DNA of 39,371 nt from contig JACPHJ010000152.1 of the NCBI GenBank assembly GCA_016188675.1, positions 1 to 39,371 of the forward strand, read 5' to 3'. The number at the start of each line of letters is the position of its first letter. Positions within the stretch are counted from its first letter, which is position 1. The notes under the pieces were generated by a model. That model saw nothing but the letters and a program-made list of their open reading frames with translations. It did no database searches and was not told where the DNA came from. Position numbers and translations under genes: made by a program. Shown one piece after another: positions 15,692-23,896 of this stretch. Origin of the DNA: Planctomycetota bacterium. GTDB lineage: Bacteria; Planctomycetota; Brocadiia; Brocadiales; Brocadiaceae.

Positions 15692-16365
15692 GTGATGAAG
15701 AGGGTGGTTCCGGAGGCCACGGCGGCCCTGTTTGGTTGCTTACCTATTGTGACTTAATTACATTACTCGTGGCCTTTTTTGTAATGATGATCAGTTTTTC
15801 TACTATTAATGTAAATAAATGCAAAGAGGATTTGCCTAAAATTGAGGAGTCTTTTGCCGGTGGTGGAGAATATATGTTGGAAAGCGGCACGAGACCGGTT
15901 GAAACCCTCTTTGAAAAGGAATTGGACGTACTTGAAAGTCCTGAAGCAGAAGAGTTGCCTGCAGAAAGCCCGCTTGAACCCGAAGAGATGTACAGTTACA
16001 TATCAGGCTTTATAGAAGAAAGCGGGTTAAAAAAATCAATTGACATTGAAGACGTAAAGATAGGATGTAAGATAAAAATTCCGGTAGATTTGTGTTTTGA
16101 AAGAGGTGAGGCTGAATTAAAAAGGGAAGCATATACGATCTTTGATAAACTAGGTATTGTGTTACGAATTCTCAGAGGTAAACTGGTAATTGACACAAAT
16201 ATGGGAAAAGCCGGAAAAGAAATTGATTTGTCGATAAACAGGGCAGCAAATATTTGTGAATTTCTGGTGACCAAGGAGGATATTGAACCGCAGAAGATTG
16301 CGATATCCGGTTATCGTGTTGCAGAGGCTGAGGGAAATACGATCACTATGATGATATTTAAATAA
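15688..16365 (+). CDS. motB: MotB, channel aspartate present, peptidoglycan domain degenerate
   Basis: A 225-residue stator protein overlapping the end of motA by four bases. The single membrane helix carries the ion-binding aspartate: WLLTYCDLITLLVAFF, Asp22. The C-terminal region (about 100-225) should be the OmpA-like peptidoglycan-binding domain but is poorly conserved: the usual GHTD is replaced by IDTNMGKAG, while the later NRAANICEFL and ISGYRV match the RA...V..YL and GYG patterns only loosely. An acidic linker (about 55-100) separates the two. A second MotB-like gene follows and shows the opposite pattern. Confidence 0.88.
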   Translation: MSDEEGGSGGHGGPVWLLTYCDLITLLVAFFVMMISFSTINVNKCKEDLPKIEESFAGGGEYMLESGTRPVETLFEKELDVLESPEAEELPAESPLEPEEMYSYISGFIEESGLKKSIDIEDVKIGCKIKIPVDLCFERGEAELKREAYTIFDKLGIVLRILRGKLVIDTNMGKAGKEIDLSINRAANICEFLVTKEDIEPQKIAISGYRVAEAEGNTITMMIFK

Positions 16366-16394
16366 TAATTTTAAACATTCATAAAACATCTTTT

Positions 16395-17084
16395 ATGTCG
16401 TCATCGCATCACAAGAAGAAAAAAAAATCGCATGGTTCCGGCACTCCCGATTTGTTTTGGACATCATACGGTTCGGTGATAACCATATTATTGGCTTTTT
16501 TTATAATATTTCAAGTCAACTTTACAGAGGAAAAGAAAAAAGAGCTTATTGAGGAATTTAAAAAATCAGTAAATAGAAGCAATATGACCTTTGGTCTTGG
16601 CGGGATACTGCCCGATTGGAATACAAAATCAACAGAAGATATCCAGAAGTTAAAATATATTTATCCAGAAGCCAAAAGCGAACCTACGGAAAGCGGTGAT
16701 AAAGGGATTGATTTATTAGATCGTGAAGAGGATCAAATACCGGCGGCTGTAGTTGTTTATTTCGATGAAAACGACAGCACTCTCTTTATGGAAGGAAAGC
16801 ACTCTTTGGACAGTTTAATTGATTTAATTGGGGAGAGGCCGTGCTCTCTCGTTATAGAGGGCCATACGAGAAAAAATTTTGTTCCCTCAAAAGGATATGA
16901 CAATTGCTGGAAGCTTTCCCTTGACCGTGCACAGGCTGTAGCTGATTATCTTCACGAGAAGGGTAATATTTCATGGAAGAGATTGGTTACTGTCGGATAC
17001 GGAAATAACAAACCCATGGTAAAAGATATTAAAAGTGACCAGTATAACGACCGTGTATCTGTAATTATAAACATTTTGAAATAG
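16395..17084 (+). CDS. MotB-like protein lacking the channel aspartate
   Basis: A 229-residue paralogue. After a very basic N-terminus (HHKKKKKSHGSG) a single membrane helix reads WTSYGSVITILLAFFIIF. Aligned with MotB, the ion-binding aspartate is Ser27, so this chain cannot carry the ion in the usual way. The C-terminal OmpA-like domain is well kept: LVIEGHTRKN, then SLDRAQAVADYLHEKG, WKRLVTVGYGNNKP and NDRVSVIINI; only the D of GHTD is changed to R. It probably anchors the stator to peptidoglycan in partnership with the first MotB. It follows motB by 29 bases. An unrelated OmpA-type lipoprotein is unlikely because it has no lipobox. Confidence 0.8.
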   Translation: MSSSHHKKKKKSHGSGTPDLFWTSYGSVITILLAFFIIFQVNFTEEKKKELIEEFKKSVNRSNMTFGLGGILPDWNTKSTEDIQKLKYIYPEAKSEPTESGDKGIDLLDREEDQIPAAVVVYFDENDSTLFMEGKHSLDSLIDLIGERPCSLVIEGHTRKNFVPSKGYDNCWKLSLDRAQAVADYLHEKGNISWKRLVTVGYGNNKPMVKDIKSDQYNDRVSVIINILK

Positions 17085-17101
17085 AATGATTTTCTTTTGG
17101 C

Positions 17102-17130
17102 TTGACATTAGAACGCAGGTGTGATATTAA
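17102..17130 (+). promoter_or_regulatory. Near-consensus promoter of the L,D-transpeptidase gene
   Basis: TTGACA, 17 bases, TATTAA. Transcription would begin near 17137, about three bases before the ATG, again predicting a leaderless mRNA. No Shine-Dalgarno lies between them (CCCCTCC is the wrong strand). Confidence 0.65.
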
Positions 17131-17139
17131 TTCCCCTCC

Positions 17140-18126
17140 ATGAAAACAATTCGAAATTCTTTATTAACCATTTTATTAATATACCTTCTCTCCTTTTTAA
17201 CAGCTAACGATAGTGTCATTAGTGCGGAAATACCAAATTCCGAAGCGTCCGTAAAAATTAATCAAGAATTGCCCGCATTGTTAGTAAAAAAAGACGAAGA
17301 CACCGTTATTTATAAAAAAGATATTATCATCCGTTCCGACGAAGTTAAAGCAGAGCCTAAAAAAGATACAGCAGAAGAATTCAAATCTATAGAGAAACCT
17401 GTTGGAAAAAAGCAAGAAGCGCCCAGTCTGGATATCGTCGACAAATATTTAAAAGAGGGGAAAAAATACGAGGCAAGAAATATTCTGTCCGATTTATTTG
17501 TTAATAAAATAATACCCGAAAAACAAAAAGAGGTAAAGGAACTATTGGATAAATTAAACGAAGAATTAATCTTCTCCTCTATCCCCTCCCCGGATGCTGT
17601 CATGTATACAGTTCAGGCCGGCGACATCATGGCGCGAATTGCCAAACAATATAACACAAATTACGAACTGATTATGAGGATTAACAACAAATCTCCCACA
17701 AGGCTGAATATAGGCGACAAGTTAAAGCTACTTACCGGAAAGACAAAAATATTAATCAGTAAGACTGATTTTACTCTGACTTTGCTGCTGAATGATCATT
17801 ATGTGAAACAATACCGTATCGGCACAGGGAAAAACGATAAAACACCTGTTGGTACGTTCGAAGTAAAAAATAAAATGAAAGAACCAACGTGGTATTCGCC
17901 TAACGGCGGTATATTCCCTTACGGACACCCGGAAAATATACTTGGCACCCGATGGATTGGTTTTAAAGATAAACCAGACCTGTATGGATATGGGATTCAC
18001 GGCACAACACTGCCGGAATCGATTGGCACTGCTTCATCAAATGGTTGCGTTAGAATGGTGAACAGCGATGTGGAAGAGCTATATGATTTTGTAACATTAG
18101 ATACTGAAATTATTATTCAAAGGTGA
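17140..18126 (+). CDS. LysM-containing L,D-transpeptidase (YkuD family)
   Basis: A 328-residue exported enzyme that cross-links peptidoglycan stems or attaches proteins to them. The N-terminal SLLTILLIYLLSFLTAN is a signal peptide or anchor. A charged linker of about 120 residues follows, then a LysM domain at 156-198 (YTVQAGDIMARIAKQYNTNY) that binds glycan. The YkuD catalytic domain has His287 in GYGIHGTTLPESIG and the nucleophile Cys303 in SSNGCVRM. Its presence is direct evidence for peptidoglycan in this organism, as is the MurC-like gene. It is transcribed with the downstream cyclodeaminase gene, eight bases away. Confidence 0.93.
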   Translation: MKTIRNSLLTILLIYLLSFLTANDSVISAEIPNSEASVKINQELPALLVKKDEDTVIYKKDIIIRSDEVKAEPKKDTAEEFKSIEKPVGKKQEAPSLDIVDKYLKEGKKYEARNILSDLFVNKIIPEKQKEVKELLDKLNEELIFSSIPSPDAVMYTVQAGDIMARIAKQYNTNYELIMRINNKSPTRLNIGDKLKLLTGKTKILISKTDFTLTLLLNDHYVKQYRIGTGKNDKTPVGTFEVKNKMKEPTWYSPNGGIFPYGHPENILGTRWIGFKDKPDLYGYGIHGTTLPESIGTASSNGCVRMVNSDVEELYDFVTLDTEIIIQR

Positions 18127-18133
18127 CAACTTT

Positions 18134-18763
18134 ATGTATAGAAACGAACCCCTCGAAAGGTATATAAAAGATGCGGCCGCCGGAACGCCTACGCCTGGTG
18201 GTGGAAGTGTGGCATCACTGGTGGGCGCTTTAGCGACAACGATGTCCTCCATGTCGGCTAACTTTACCATTGGCAAGGAAAAATTTAAGCAATATGATTC
18301 CCAACTGAAGAGGATACTTGAAGAGTGCGCAAAGAACAGGGAAATCATGTTGTCCTTGATGGAAGAAGATATTGCAGTATATGGCAAGCTTAGCAGCGCA
18401 TATACATTGCCAAAATCGAATGAAACCGAAAAGAAGTTACGGTCTGAGGCAATACAGAATGCCACTATTATCGCTATGGAAGTCCCTTTAAAAGCTACAA
18501 TGTGCTGTCTTTACATTTTGGAACTGACGCGTGAACTGGCAGATATTGCAAATCCTAATCTGATATCTGATGTAGGGGTGGCAGGTTTTCTGGCTGAAGC
18601 GGCACTGCAATGTGCAAAATTAAATGTAGAAATAAACCTTGCTACGATTAAGAATCAGAGTCTCGTTGAAAAGACACAAAATGAATTGAGCCACGCTGAG
18701 AAGAAGGCAAAAACGTTTTTTAAGGAAATACAGGAAAAAGTTCAAAAGACAATAAAGGGCTAA
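18134..18763 (+). CDS. fchA: Cyclodeaminase/cyclohydrolase family protein (FchA-like)
   Basis: A 209-residue protein of the formiminotetrahydrofolate cyclodeaminase family, which acts on formimino- or methenyl-tetrahydrofolate in one-carbon metabolism. The family signature is at the N-terminus: AAGTPTPGGGSVASLVGAL; the rest is helical, ending with a NVEINLATIKN region. Stand-alone versions are often methenyl-THF cyclohydrolases in acetyl-CoA (Wood-Ljungdahl) pathway organisms, a pathway known in anammox bacteria, but no other pathway gene is in the window. Its TAA overlaps the ATG of the next gene. Confidence 0.85.
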   Translation: MYRNEPLERYIKDAAAGTPTPGGGSVASLVGALATTMSSMSANFTIGKEKFKQYDSQLKRILEECAKNREIMLSLMEEDIAVYGKLSSAYTLPKSNETEKKLRSEAIQNATIIAMEVPLKATMCCLYILELTRELADIANPNLISDVGVAGFLAEAALQCAKLNVEINLATIKNQSLVEKTQNELSHAEKKAKTFFKEIQEKVQKTIKG

Positions 18764-19284
18764 TGATGGAATGGAAAATAACCAGAGGCTCCAAGGGATG
18801 CATCGTTTGCAGCAAGGAGTTTTGTGAAGATGAAGAGTATTATTCCGCATTGTTTGATGAAAATAATACCTTCGTGCGAAAAGATTATTGCGCTCCGTGC
18901 TGGTGCAAGGATAAGGGAGATGGGCTTTTTTCATTTTGGAAAACGAGAGTGCCAAAAAAGGATAAACCTGTCCAAAAGTTTGTAAATAACGAAGTCTTTC
19001 TGGATATGTTTGCCAGATTAGAGGGGAAAAGCGAACCAAATCAAAGAAATCTGCAATTTGTATTGGCGCTTTATTTAATACGGAAAAAAATATTCAAATT
19101 GAAGTCTTTCAAAAGAGAAAACGGAGAGGAGTTTTTCACATTACACTATCCAAAAGAAGATAAAGAATTCAGCGTATATAACCCAAATTTAAAAGAGGAA
19201 GAAATTGAAGTTATCACATCGGAGATGAGCCAACTCTTAAACTATCCATACCTGGAACAAGAAGTCCTCATAAATACAGATTAA
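18763..19284 (+). CDS. Hypothetical protein with a double CxxC zinc-finger-like N-terminus
   Basis: I do not recognise this 173-residue protein. The N-terminal 50 residues have two cysteine pairs, Cys13-x2-Cys16 and Cys43-x2-Cys46, plus Cys21 and Cys48, spaced like a small zinc ribbon. The rest is charged and mixed, with FTLHYPKEDKEFSVYNP. No signal peptide or membrane helix is present. It overlaps the stop of the cyclodeaminase gene by one base, so the two are probably translated together. Function is unknown. Confidence 0.75.
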   Translation: MMEWKITRGSKGCIVCSKEFCEDEEYYSALFDENNTFVRKDYCAPCWCKDKGDGLFSFWKTRVPKKDKPVQKFVNNEVFLDMFARLEGKSEPNQRNLQFVLALYLIRKKIFKLKSFKRENGEEFFTLHYPKEDKEFSVYNPNLKEEEIEVITSEMSQLLNYPYLEQEVLINTD

Positions 19285-19375
19285 ACACGTATTGGATCCA
19301 CATCCATAAACAAGCCGGGTTCAAACAATCATAAAATTTCCTCAAATCCTCATATCGCCGTTTATATAACGGTTA

Positions 19376-19633
19376 TTATGAAACGGAAGCTGTTGAACTT
19401 GCAGAGGTATTGTAGCTACAGGTTTCGCAGTCTGCCGCAATACCTCGTATTTTCCTTTCTTTTAATGCCGATTGAAGCTGCACTACCTGCTCCGTATTGA
19501 CGTTATTTTCTCTCTGCGATGCCAATAGCCTGACACGCAACTGCCTTGTCATTTTAATGCTCGGACACTTGATTTTTTGAACACCTGCGGGACAGACACC
19601 TACGATTTTTTTCTTGTTTATTTTCTTTGCCAT
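19376..19633 (-). CDS. Small hypothetical protein, cysteine-containing
   Basis: An unrecognised 85-residue, basic protein (KKINKKKIVGVCPAGVQKIK) with Cys14, Cys23 and a late CETC pair, which could bind a metal. A strong ribosome binding site (AAGGAGAT) precedes the ATG at 19633, which is why I accept it despite its size. It follows rnc in the same direction by 42 bases. A small stem (CCGTT/AACGG, 19358-19372) lies just beyond its stop. Confidence 0.6.
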   Translation of the reverse strand: MAKKINKKKIVGVCPAGVQKIKCPSIKMTRQLRVRLLASQRENNVNTEQVVQLQSALKERKIRGIAADCETCSYNTSASSTASVS

Positions 19634-19675
19634 AGTGTATCTCCTTCCTTAATTATTTTTAATTTAAGTGTAAAG

Positions 19676-20404
19676 TTAACTATCCGTTTCTCTCATTAAA
19701 TCCGGAACTATAATTTTCAGTGTTTCTTTTGCGGCAGATTGTTCCGCTTCCTTCTTACTTTTGCCCCAGCCTTTCCCATATTCATTGCTTTTTATAGAGA
19801 CGATTACTTCGAAAGACTTCCCGTGATCAGGACCGAGTTGCTGCAAAACCCGATAATTAGGTGTAATGCCGTATTCCTTTTGACTGTAATGTTGAAGAAT
19901 AGATTTGTAATTTTTATCGTGTTGATTTTTGCAAACGAGGTCAATTTCTTTTTTTAAATATTTAATGGTAAAATTGTAGGCTACGTCTATGCCGCCGTCC
20001 AAATATATTGCGGCTATAACTGCTTCAAACACATTGGCGAGCAATGATTTTGGCAAATAATTCCGGTCATTTAAACCCTTGCCTACCAAAAGAAAATCTT
20101 TTAGATGCGCCTCCACGCTAACAGTGGCAAGTGTCGTTTGGCTTACCACAACAGATTTTATCTTTGTTAATTCACCCTCACTGCACTGCGGCATGGTTTT
20201 GTATAGATAGTCTGAAATAATCATCCCTAACACGGCGTCTCCCAAAAACTCTAATCGTTCGTTGGAAAAATTATTTTCCAGCCTGCAGGATGTGTGGGTT
20301 AGCGCTTTTTCAAGCACTACGGGATCATGAAAAGAATATCCCAGCGCCAATTGACACTCATTGAGTTTTTCCGGGTTTATATGATTATTCGTTTGGAATA
20401 TCAT
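19676..20404 (-). CDS. rnc: Ribonuclease III
   Basis: RNase III cleaves double-stranded RNA, including rRNA precursors. At 242 residues it has the usual length. The signature NERLEFLGDAVL is at 48-59; the second catalytic acidic region is visible in ANVFEAVIAAIYLDGG. A double-stranded-RNA-binding domain covers about 162-232, ending GKSKKEAEQSAAKETL. The gene overlaps the upstream NYN gene by 20 bases, so both nucleases are expected from one mRNA. Confidence 0.95.
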   Translation of the reverse strand: MIFQTNNHINPEKLNECQLALGYSFHDPVVLEKALTHTSCRLENNFSNERLEFLGDAVLGMIISDYLYKTMPQCSEGELTKIKSVVVSQTTLATVSVEAHLKDFLLVGKGLNDRNYLPKSLLANVFEAVIAAIYLDGGIDVAYNFTIKYLKKEIDLVCKNQHDKNYKSILQHYSQKEYGITPNYRVLQQLGPDHGKSFEVIVSIKSNEYGKGWGKSKKEAEQSAAKETLKIIVPDLMRETDS

Positions 20405-20921
20405 TCTTTTGAAACTTTTTTTCCTTGAAAAGCATAGACTCTTCTATAGCAGTATATTTTGTTGCAGCATTGATAAGCTCAATCGCCGTACTGCGCCTGA
20501 AGGAAACAACTTCTACCCGACAGCCATGAGCCTTCAACATTTCTACAAGCGGTACGAAATCCCCATCACCGCTCACCAACACTACGGTATCCAGCTTTGG
20601 TGCAATTGCTATAGAATCGATTGCAATACCCATATCCCAATCGCCTTTTGCTGTACCGTCCGGTCTTAGTCGAAGCTCCTTTGATTTAATTTCATACCCT
20701 AAGCGGCTCAATGCATCTGTAAAGCTGGATTGGTCTACATCAGGCTTTTGTACCACATACGCTATTGCACGTATAAGATTTCTGTCACCTACAATTTCTA
20801 ATAGGAGTTTACTATAGTCAATCTTTGATTGGTGTAACGCTTTTGCCGAATAAAACATATTTTGGACATCAACAAATACCCCTATCCTTTGTTGGGATCC
20901 TCTGATTCGTCCACCTACCAT
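20385..20921 (-). CDS. NYN/LabA-type PIN-like nuclease
   Basis: A 178-residue NYN-domain protein; the family cuts RNA with a Mg2+ site made of aspartates. Numbered from the upstream TTG, Asp24 lies in VFVDVQNMF, Asp100 and Asp102 in KGDWDMGIAID, and Asp125 and Asp127 in LVSGDGDFVPLV, matching the family. The ATG at 20921 is chosen because GGAAAGGAAG stands just before it; the longer reading begins at a TTG within that site. It overlaps rnc, suggesting a shared RNA-processing role. Confidence 0.88.
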   Translation of the reverse strand: MVGGRIRGSQQRIGVFVDVQNMFYSAKALHQSKIDYSKLLLEIVGDRNLIRAIAYVVQKPDVDQSSFTDALSRLGYEIKSKELRLRPDGTAKGDWDMGIAIDSIAIAPKLDTVVLVSGDGDFVPLVEMLKAHGCRVEVVSFRRSTAIELINAATKYTAIEESMLFKEKKFQKNDIPNE

Positions 20922-21138
20922 ATATATCTTCCTTTCCAATAAAGACTTAATATTATGAAGATTAAGTATAAGTACCTAATTAAAAAAATTTGAATAATGA
21001 ATAACGTTGCGAAAAATTAGGTAGGTAAAATAAAAATACTATAATAAATTCAAAGAACATTTGGTATGCAAGACAGGTTACGTCATAACATACCTTTTTA
21101 CAAAATATTAGAGCAACAAAAATATGTATTTAAAATTT

Positions 21139-21166
21139 ATTTTAACAGCCTTTTATGGACAGTCAA
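21139..21166 (-). promoter_or_regulatory. Putative promoter for NYN-rnc
   Basis: On the minus strand TTGACT, 16 bases, TAAAAT. The -35 box lies in the left arm of the inverted repeat at 21161-21200. Transcription would start about 210 bases upstream of the NYN gene. Confidence 0.4.
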
Positions 21167-21200
21167 TTAAAAAAACTGAAATAACTTAATTTAATTGACT
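21161..21200. promoter_or_regulatory. Perfect inverted repeat, shared operator candidate
   Basis: AGTCAATTAA at 21161-21170 and TTAATTGACT at 21191-21200 enclose 20 bases. Each arm contains a TTGACT, facing outward on opposite strands, so a protein bound here would sit on both -35 boxes. Confidence 0.5.
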
Positions 21201-21223
21201 CTTATATCAAATTCTGATAAATT
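21195..21223 (+). promoter_or_regulatory. Putative promoter for the pheA run
   Basis: TTGACT, 17 bases, TAAATT (four of six in the -10). Transcription would begin near 21230, leaving an ~80-base leader with no leader peptide or riboswitch that I recognise. Confidence 0.4.
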
Positions 21224-21309
21224 TACTCAAATAAATGTATAAATCTAACTGCTTTGTTGGCAATAACTAAACATAAAATTAAAAAAATTGGAATTAACTA
21301 AAATTCACC

Positions 21310-22392
21310 ATGGACATAGACTATTTGAGAAAGGAAATTGATGCACTGGATTCTAAAATAGTAGATTTACTCAATGAAAGAGCCAAAATCGTATTGAAGA
21401 TTGGTGAAATAAAAAAACAAAATCAGTCGCAAATATACGTCCCAAACAGAGAACAAGAGGTGTATAAACGAATTAAGTCACAAAATAAAGGCCCACTAAC
21501 GGACGAATGTCTCTCTGCAATATACCGTGAACTGATGGCGGGTTCCTTGGTTTTGGAAAAGGCCATCAAGGTATCATACCTGGGACCTGAAGGGACTTTC
21601 AGTTATTTTGCCGCTAAACAAAAGTTTGGGACGTCTGTTGAATACGTCCCTGTACGGGGGATTGACGATGTTTTCAGAGATGTGGCAGGAGGCAGGAGTG
21701 ATTACGGAATTGTGCCGGTTGAAAATTCAACGGAAGGCGGCATAAGAGAGACGCTAAACTTGTTCGTAGAGTACGATGTAAAAGTATGCGCCGAGATCAT
21801 TTTGCCAATTCACCATAACTTAATGGCAAATTGTGAAAAAGAGGAGATTGAAAAGGTATATTCAAAACCACAGATTTTGTCTCAATGTAAAAATTGGTTG
21901 GCAAATAATCTTCCACATGCTGAATTAATAGAGGTCAGTAGCAGCGCCGAAGCTGCTCGTATTGTCGGTGATGCTTCAAAATCAGGAAAAGAAGGGCAAT
22001 ATTATGCAGTAATAGCAAATGCAGAAATAGCGCAAATGTACGGATTAAATATCCTCTCTAAAAACATTGAAGACAACCCAAACAATATAACCAGGTTTTT
22101 CGTCCTCAGCAAAGAATACGGTGCACCGAGCGGGAAAGACAGGACTGCAGTGATGTGCTATATAAAAAATCGAACCGGCGCTTTATTAGAGATACTGGAG
22201 CCTTTCAAAACCTATAACATCAATCTCACGAATATCGAATCATTGCCTACCAGAAAAAAGGCATGGGAATATTGTTTTTATATGGATTTTGAGGGTCATA
22301 CATCGAATGAAGCTATTCAGAAAGCCCTCAAGGATGTATCTAAAAAATGTTTTGATATGAAGATTTTGGGATCGTTTCCGAAGTGTGATTAA
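21310..22392 (+). CDS. pheA: Bifunctional chorismate mutase / prephenate dehydratase
   Basis: The P-protein makes prephenate from chorismate and then phenylpyruvate, on the route to phenylalanine. The 360 residues comprise an AroQ-type chorismate mutase (1-85: LRKEIDALDSKIVDLLNERA), the dehydratase (about 88-270, starting VSYLGPEGTFSYFAA and ending with the catalytic NNITRFFVL, Thr261) and a C-terminal ACT domain (about 280-355) with ESLPTRKKAWEY, the variant of the ESRP motif that binds phenylalanine. It is likely feedback-inhibited. It opens a plus-strand run of housekeeping genes. Confidence 0.95.
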   Translation: MDIDYLRKEIDALDSKIVDLLNERAKIVLKIGEIKKQNQSQIYVPNREQEVYKRIKSQNKGPLTDECLSAIYRELMAGSLVLEKAIKVSYLGPEGTFSYFAAKQKFGTSVEYVPVRGIDDVFRDVAGGRSDYGIVPVENSTEGGIRETLNLFVEYDVKVCAEIILPIHHNLMANCEKEEIEKVYSKPQILSQCKNWLANNLPHAELIEVSSSAEAARIVGDASKSGKEGQYYAVIANAEIAQMYGLNILSKNIEDNPNNITRFFVLSKEYGAPSGKDRTAVMCYIKNRTGALLEILEPFKTYNINLTNIESLPTRKKAWEYCFYMDFEGHTSNEAIQKALKDVSKKCFDMKILGSFPKCD

Positions 22393-22412
22393 GAGGGAAT
22401 AATTCGAAGATA

Positions 22413-23177
22413 ATGGGAAAAAAGCCTTTTATTGTGGGGAACTGGAAGATGAACCTCACGCTTGAGGAAGGCGTAGAGTTTGCCAAATCGCTCAAAAATT
22501 GTTTGCATGGTAATAATGGGATTTTTTGTGGAATTTGCCCATCCTTTGTTTTCCTGAAAGATATTTGCAGGGTATTGGAAGGTAGTCACATTTGCGTGGG
22601 AGCACAGAATGTCCATAGTGAAAAAAACGGCGCTTATACGGGTGAGATTTCTGCGTTGATGGTGAAGGAAGCAGGCTGTACGCATGTACTGATTGGTCAT
22701 TCGGAGCGACGGCATCTCTTTGGTGAAGCTGACTCGTTTATCAATGCAAAGATAAAGACAGCGCTATCTGTTAATTTAAAAGCAATTTTTTGTATCGGAG
22801 AAACATTAAAAGAAAGGGAGGAAGGAAGGACAAAATATGTAGTCGAAAGTCAATTAAAAGATGGTTTGCTGGGAATTGACAATAATCACGCAGAAGGGCT
22901 TGCGATTGCCTATGAGCCTGTTTGGGCAATAGGCACAGGGAAAACGGCCTCGCCTGAGCAGGCAAACGAGGTTCATTCGTTTATCAGAGGCTTTTTGAAG
23001 GATACGTATGGTGAAGGCGTTGCCAATAGCGTGTATATTCAATATGGGGGAAGCGTAAAACCTGAAAACACGAGAGAGTTAATATCACAGCCGGAAATCG
23101 ACGGTCTTCTGGTGGGTGGCGCAAGCATTAAGTTGGAATCTTTTTTAAAAATAATTGATGCAGCATCAATTCAGTAA
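22413..23177 (+). CDS. tpiA: Triosephosphate isomerase
   Basis: A TIM-barrel enzyme of 254 residues interconverting dihydroxyacetone phosphate and glyceraldehyde-3-phosphate. Catalytic residues are in place: Lys12 in GNWKMN, the histidine in LIGHSERRHLF, the glutamate in AYEPVWAIGTGKTA, and the phosphate loop YGGSVKPEN. Length is typical. It follows pheA by 20 bases and precedes secG, a common tpiA-secG pairing in bacteria. GAGGGA upstream is a plausible ribosome binding site. Confidence 0.96.
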   Translation: MGKKPFIVGNWKMNLTLEEGVEFAKSLKNCLHGNNGIFCGICPSFVFLKDICRVLEGSHICVGAQNVHSEKNGAYTGEISALMVKEAGCTHVLIGHSERRHLFGEADSFINAKIKTALSVNLKAIFCIGETLKEREEGRTKYVVESQLKDGLLGIDNNHAEGLAIAYEPVWAIGTGKTASPEQANEVHSFIRGFLKDTYGEGVANSVYIQYGGSVKPENTRELISQPEIDGLLVGGASIKLESFLKIIDAASIQ

Positions 23178-23216
23178 TGTTTTTAGCAATTAGATTTTTA
23201 ATATTGGGAGAGTTAC

Positions 23217-23843
23217 ATGGTAAAGGCTGAAAAGGCATTTAAGTGGGGAATTGCAATCATTGTTATCTTTGGAATATTAAATGCATTCTTTTTCTTAAAT
23301 TTAGTTATTGGTTTAAAGATTGCATTGCCTATATTATGTGTGTTTCTTATCGGGTCTATTCTTTTGCAATCGGGAAAAGGCGGCGGACTTGCGGCAATTG
23401 GCGGGCTGGGGGATCAGTCTGCCTTTGGTACGAGATCGAGCACATTCCTGTCTAAAGTTACGTATCTTATAGGCGCGGCATTTATTGTCGCCACCATATT
23501 TTTGTTTAAACTGTCTATTCCCACAAAGTCCCTGGAAACGATGATTACACAGGAGATGCCTGCAGCGCAACATACGCATGAACATCCTGCGCATGAGAGA
23601 GGAGGTGTGCATGAACATGCAGCCGGGGAACCTTCTCACGCAACTGGCGCTACAGATGCCGCCTCCGGGGTTGGCATGCAGCATGTTGCCAAAGAAGGAT
23701 CTGGCAAGACGGAACTGGAAGGCACGTATCATCAGTCCGCAATGAAAGAGGCGACATCGCAAGGCCAGCCGGCAGGTATGAATCCTGTTGAAGAACAGCC
23801 ATCGGATAGCAAAGAAACGCCTTCAAGCGAAGCACAGAAATAG
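23217..23843 (+). CDS. secG: Preprotein translocase subunit SecG with a histidine-rich tail
   Basis: SecG assists SecYE in protein export. The core (about residues 30-100) has two membrane helices around the conserved SGKGGGLAAIGGLGDQSAFG. There is an extra hydrophobic segment at 11-28. Beyond residue 110 a tail of about 100 residues, rich in His, Ala, Gly and Glu (HTHEHPAHERGGVHEHAAG and more), is not part of usual SecG proteins of 70-120 residues. The tail has seven histidines between 119 and 141 and may bind metal; its side of the membrane is not certain. It lies between tpiA and a YicC-family gene. Confidence 0.9.
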   Translation: MVKAEKAFKWGIAIIVIFGILNAFFFLNLVIGLKIALPILCVFLIGSILLQSGKGGGLAAIGGLGDQSAFGTRSSTFLSKVTYLIGAAFIVATIFLFKLSIPTKSLETMITQEMPAAQHTHEHPAHERGGVHEHAAGEPSHATGATDAASGVGMQHVAKEGSGKTELEGTYHQSAMKEATSQGQPAGMNPVEEQPSDSKETPSSEAQK

Positions 23844-23896
23844 ACGGTTAATAATTTTAAGTAAACAATACACGAACGAAAGATTTGGTGGCCTTG

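Larger units (their letters stand above)
20922..21309. other. 388-base AT-rich gap between divergent NYN/rnc and pheA
   Basis: No gene. It contains a perfect 10-bp inverted repeat (21161-21200) with two outward-facing promoter-like sequences. The remainder is AT-rich without further features that I can support. Confidence 0.6.
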
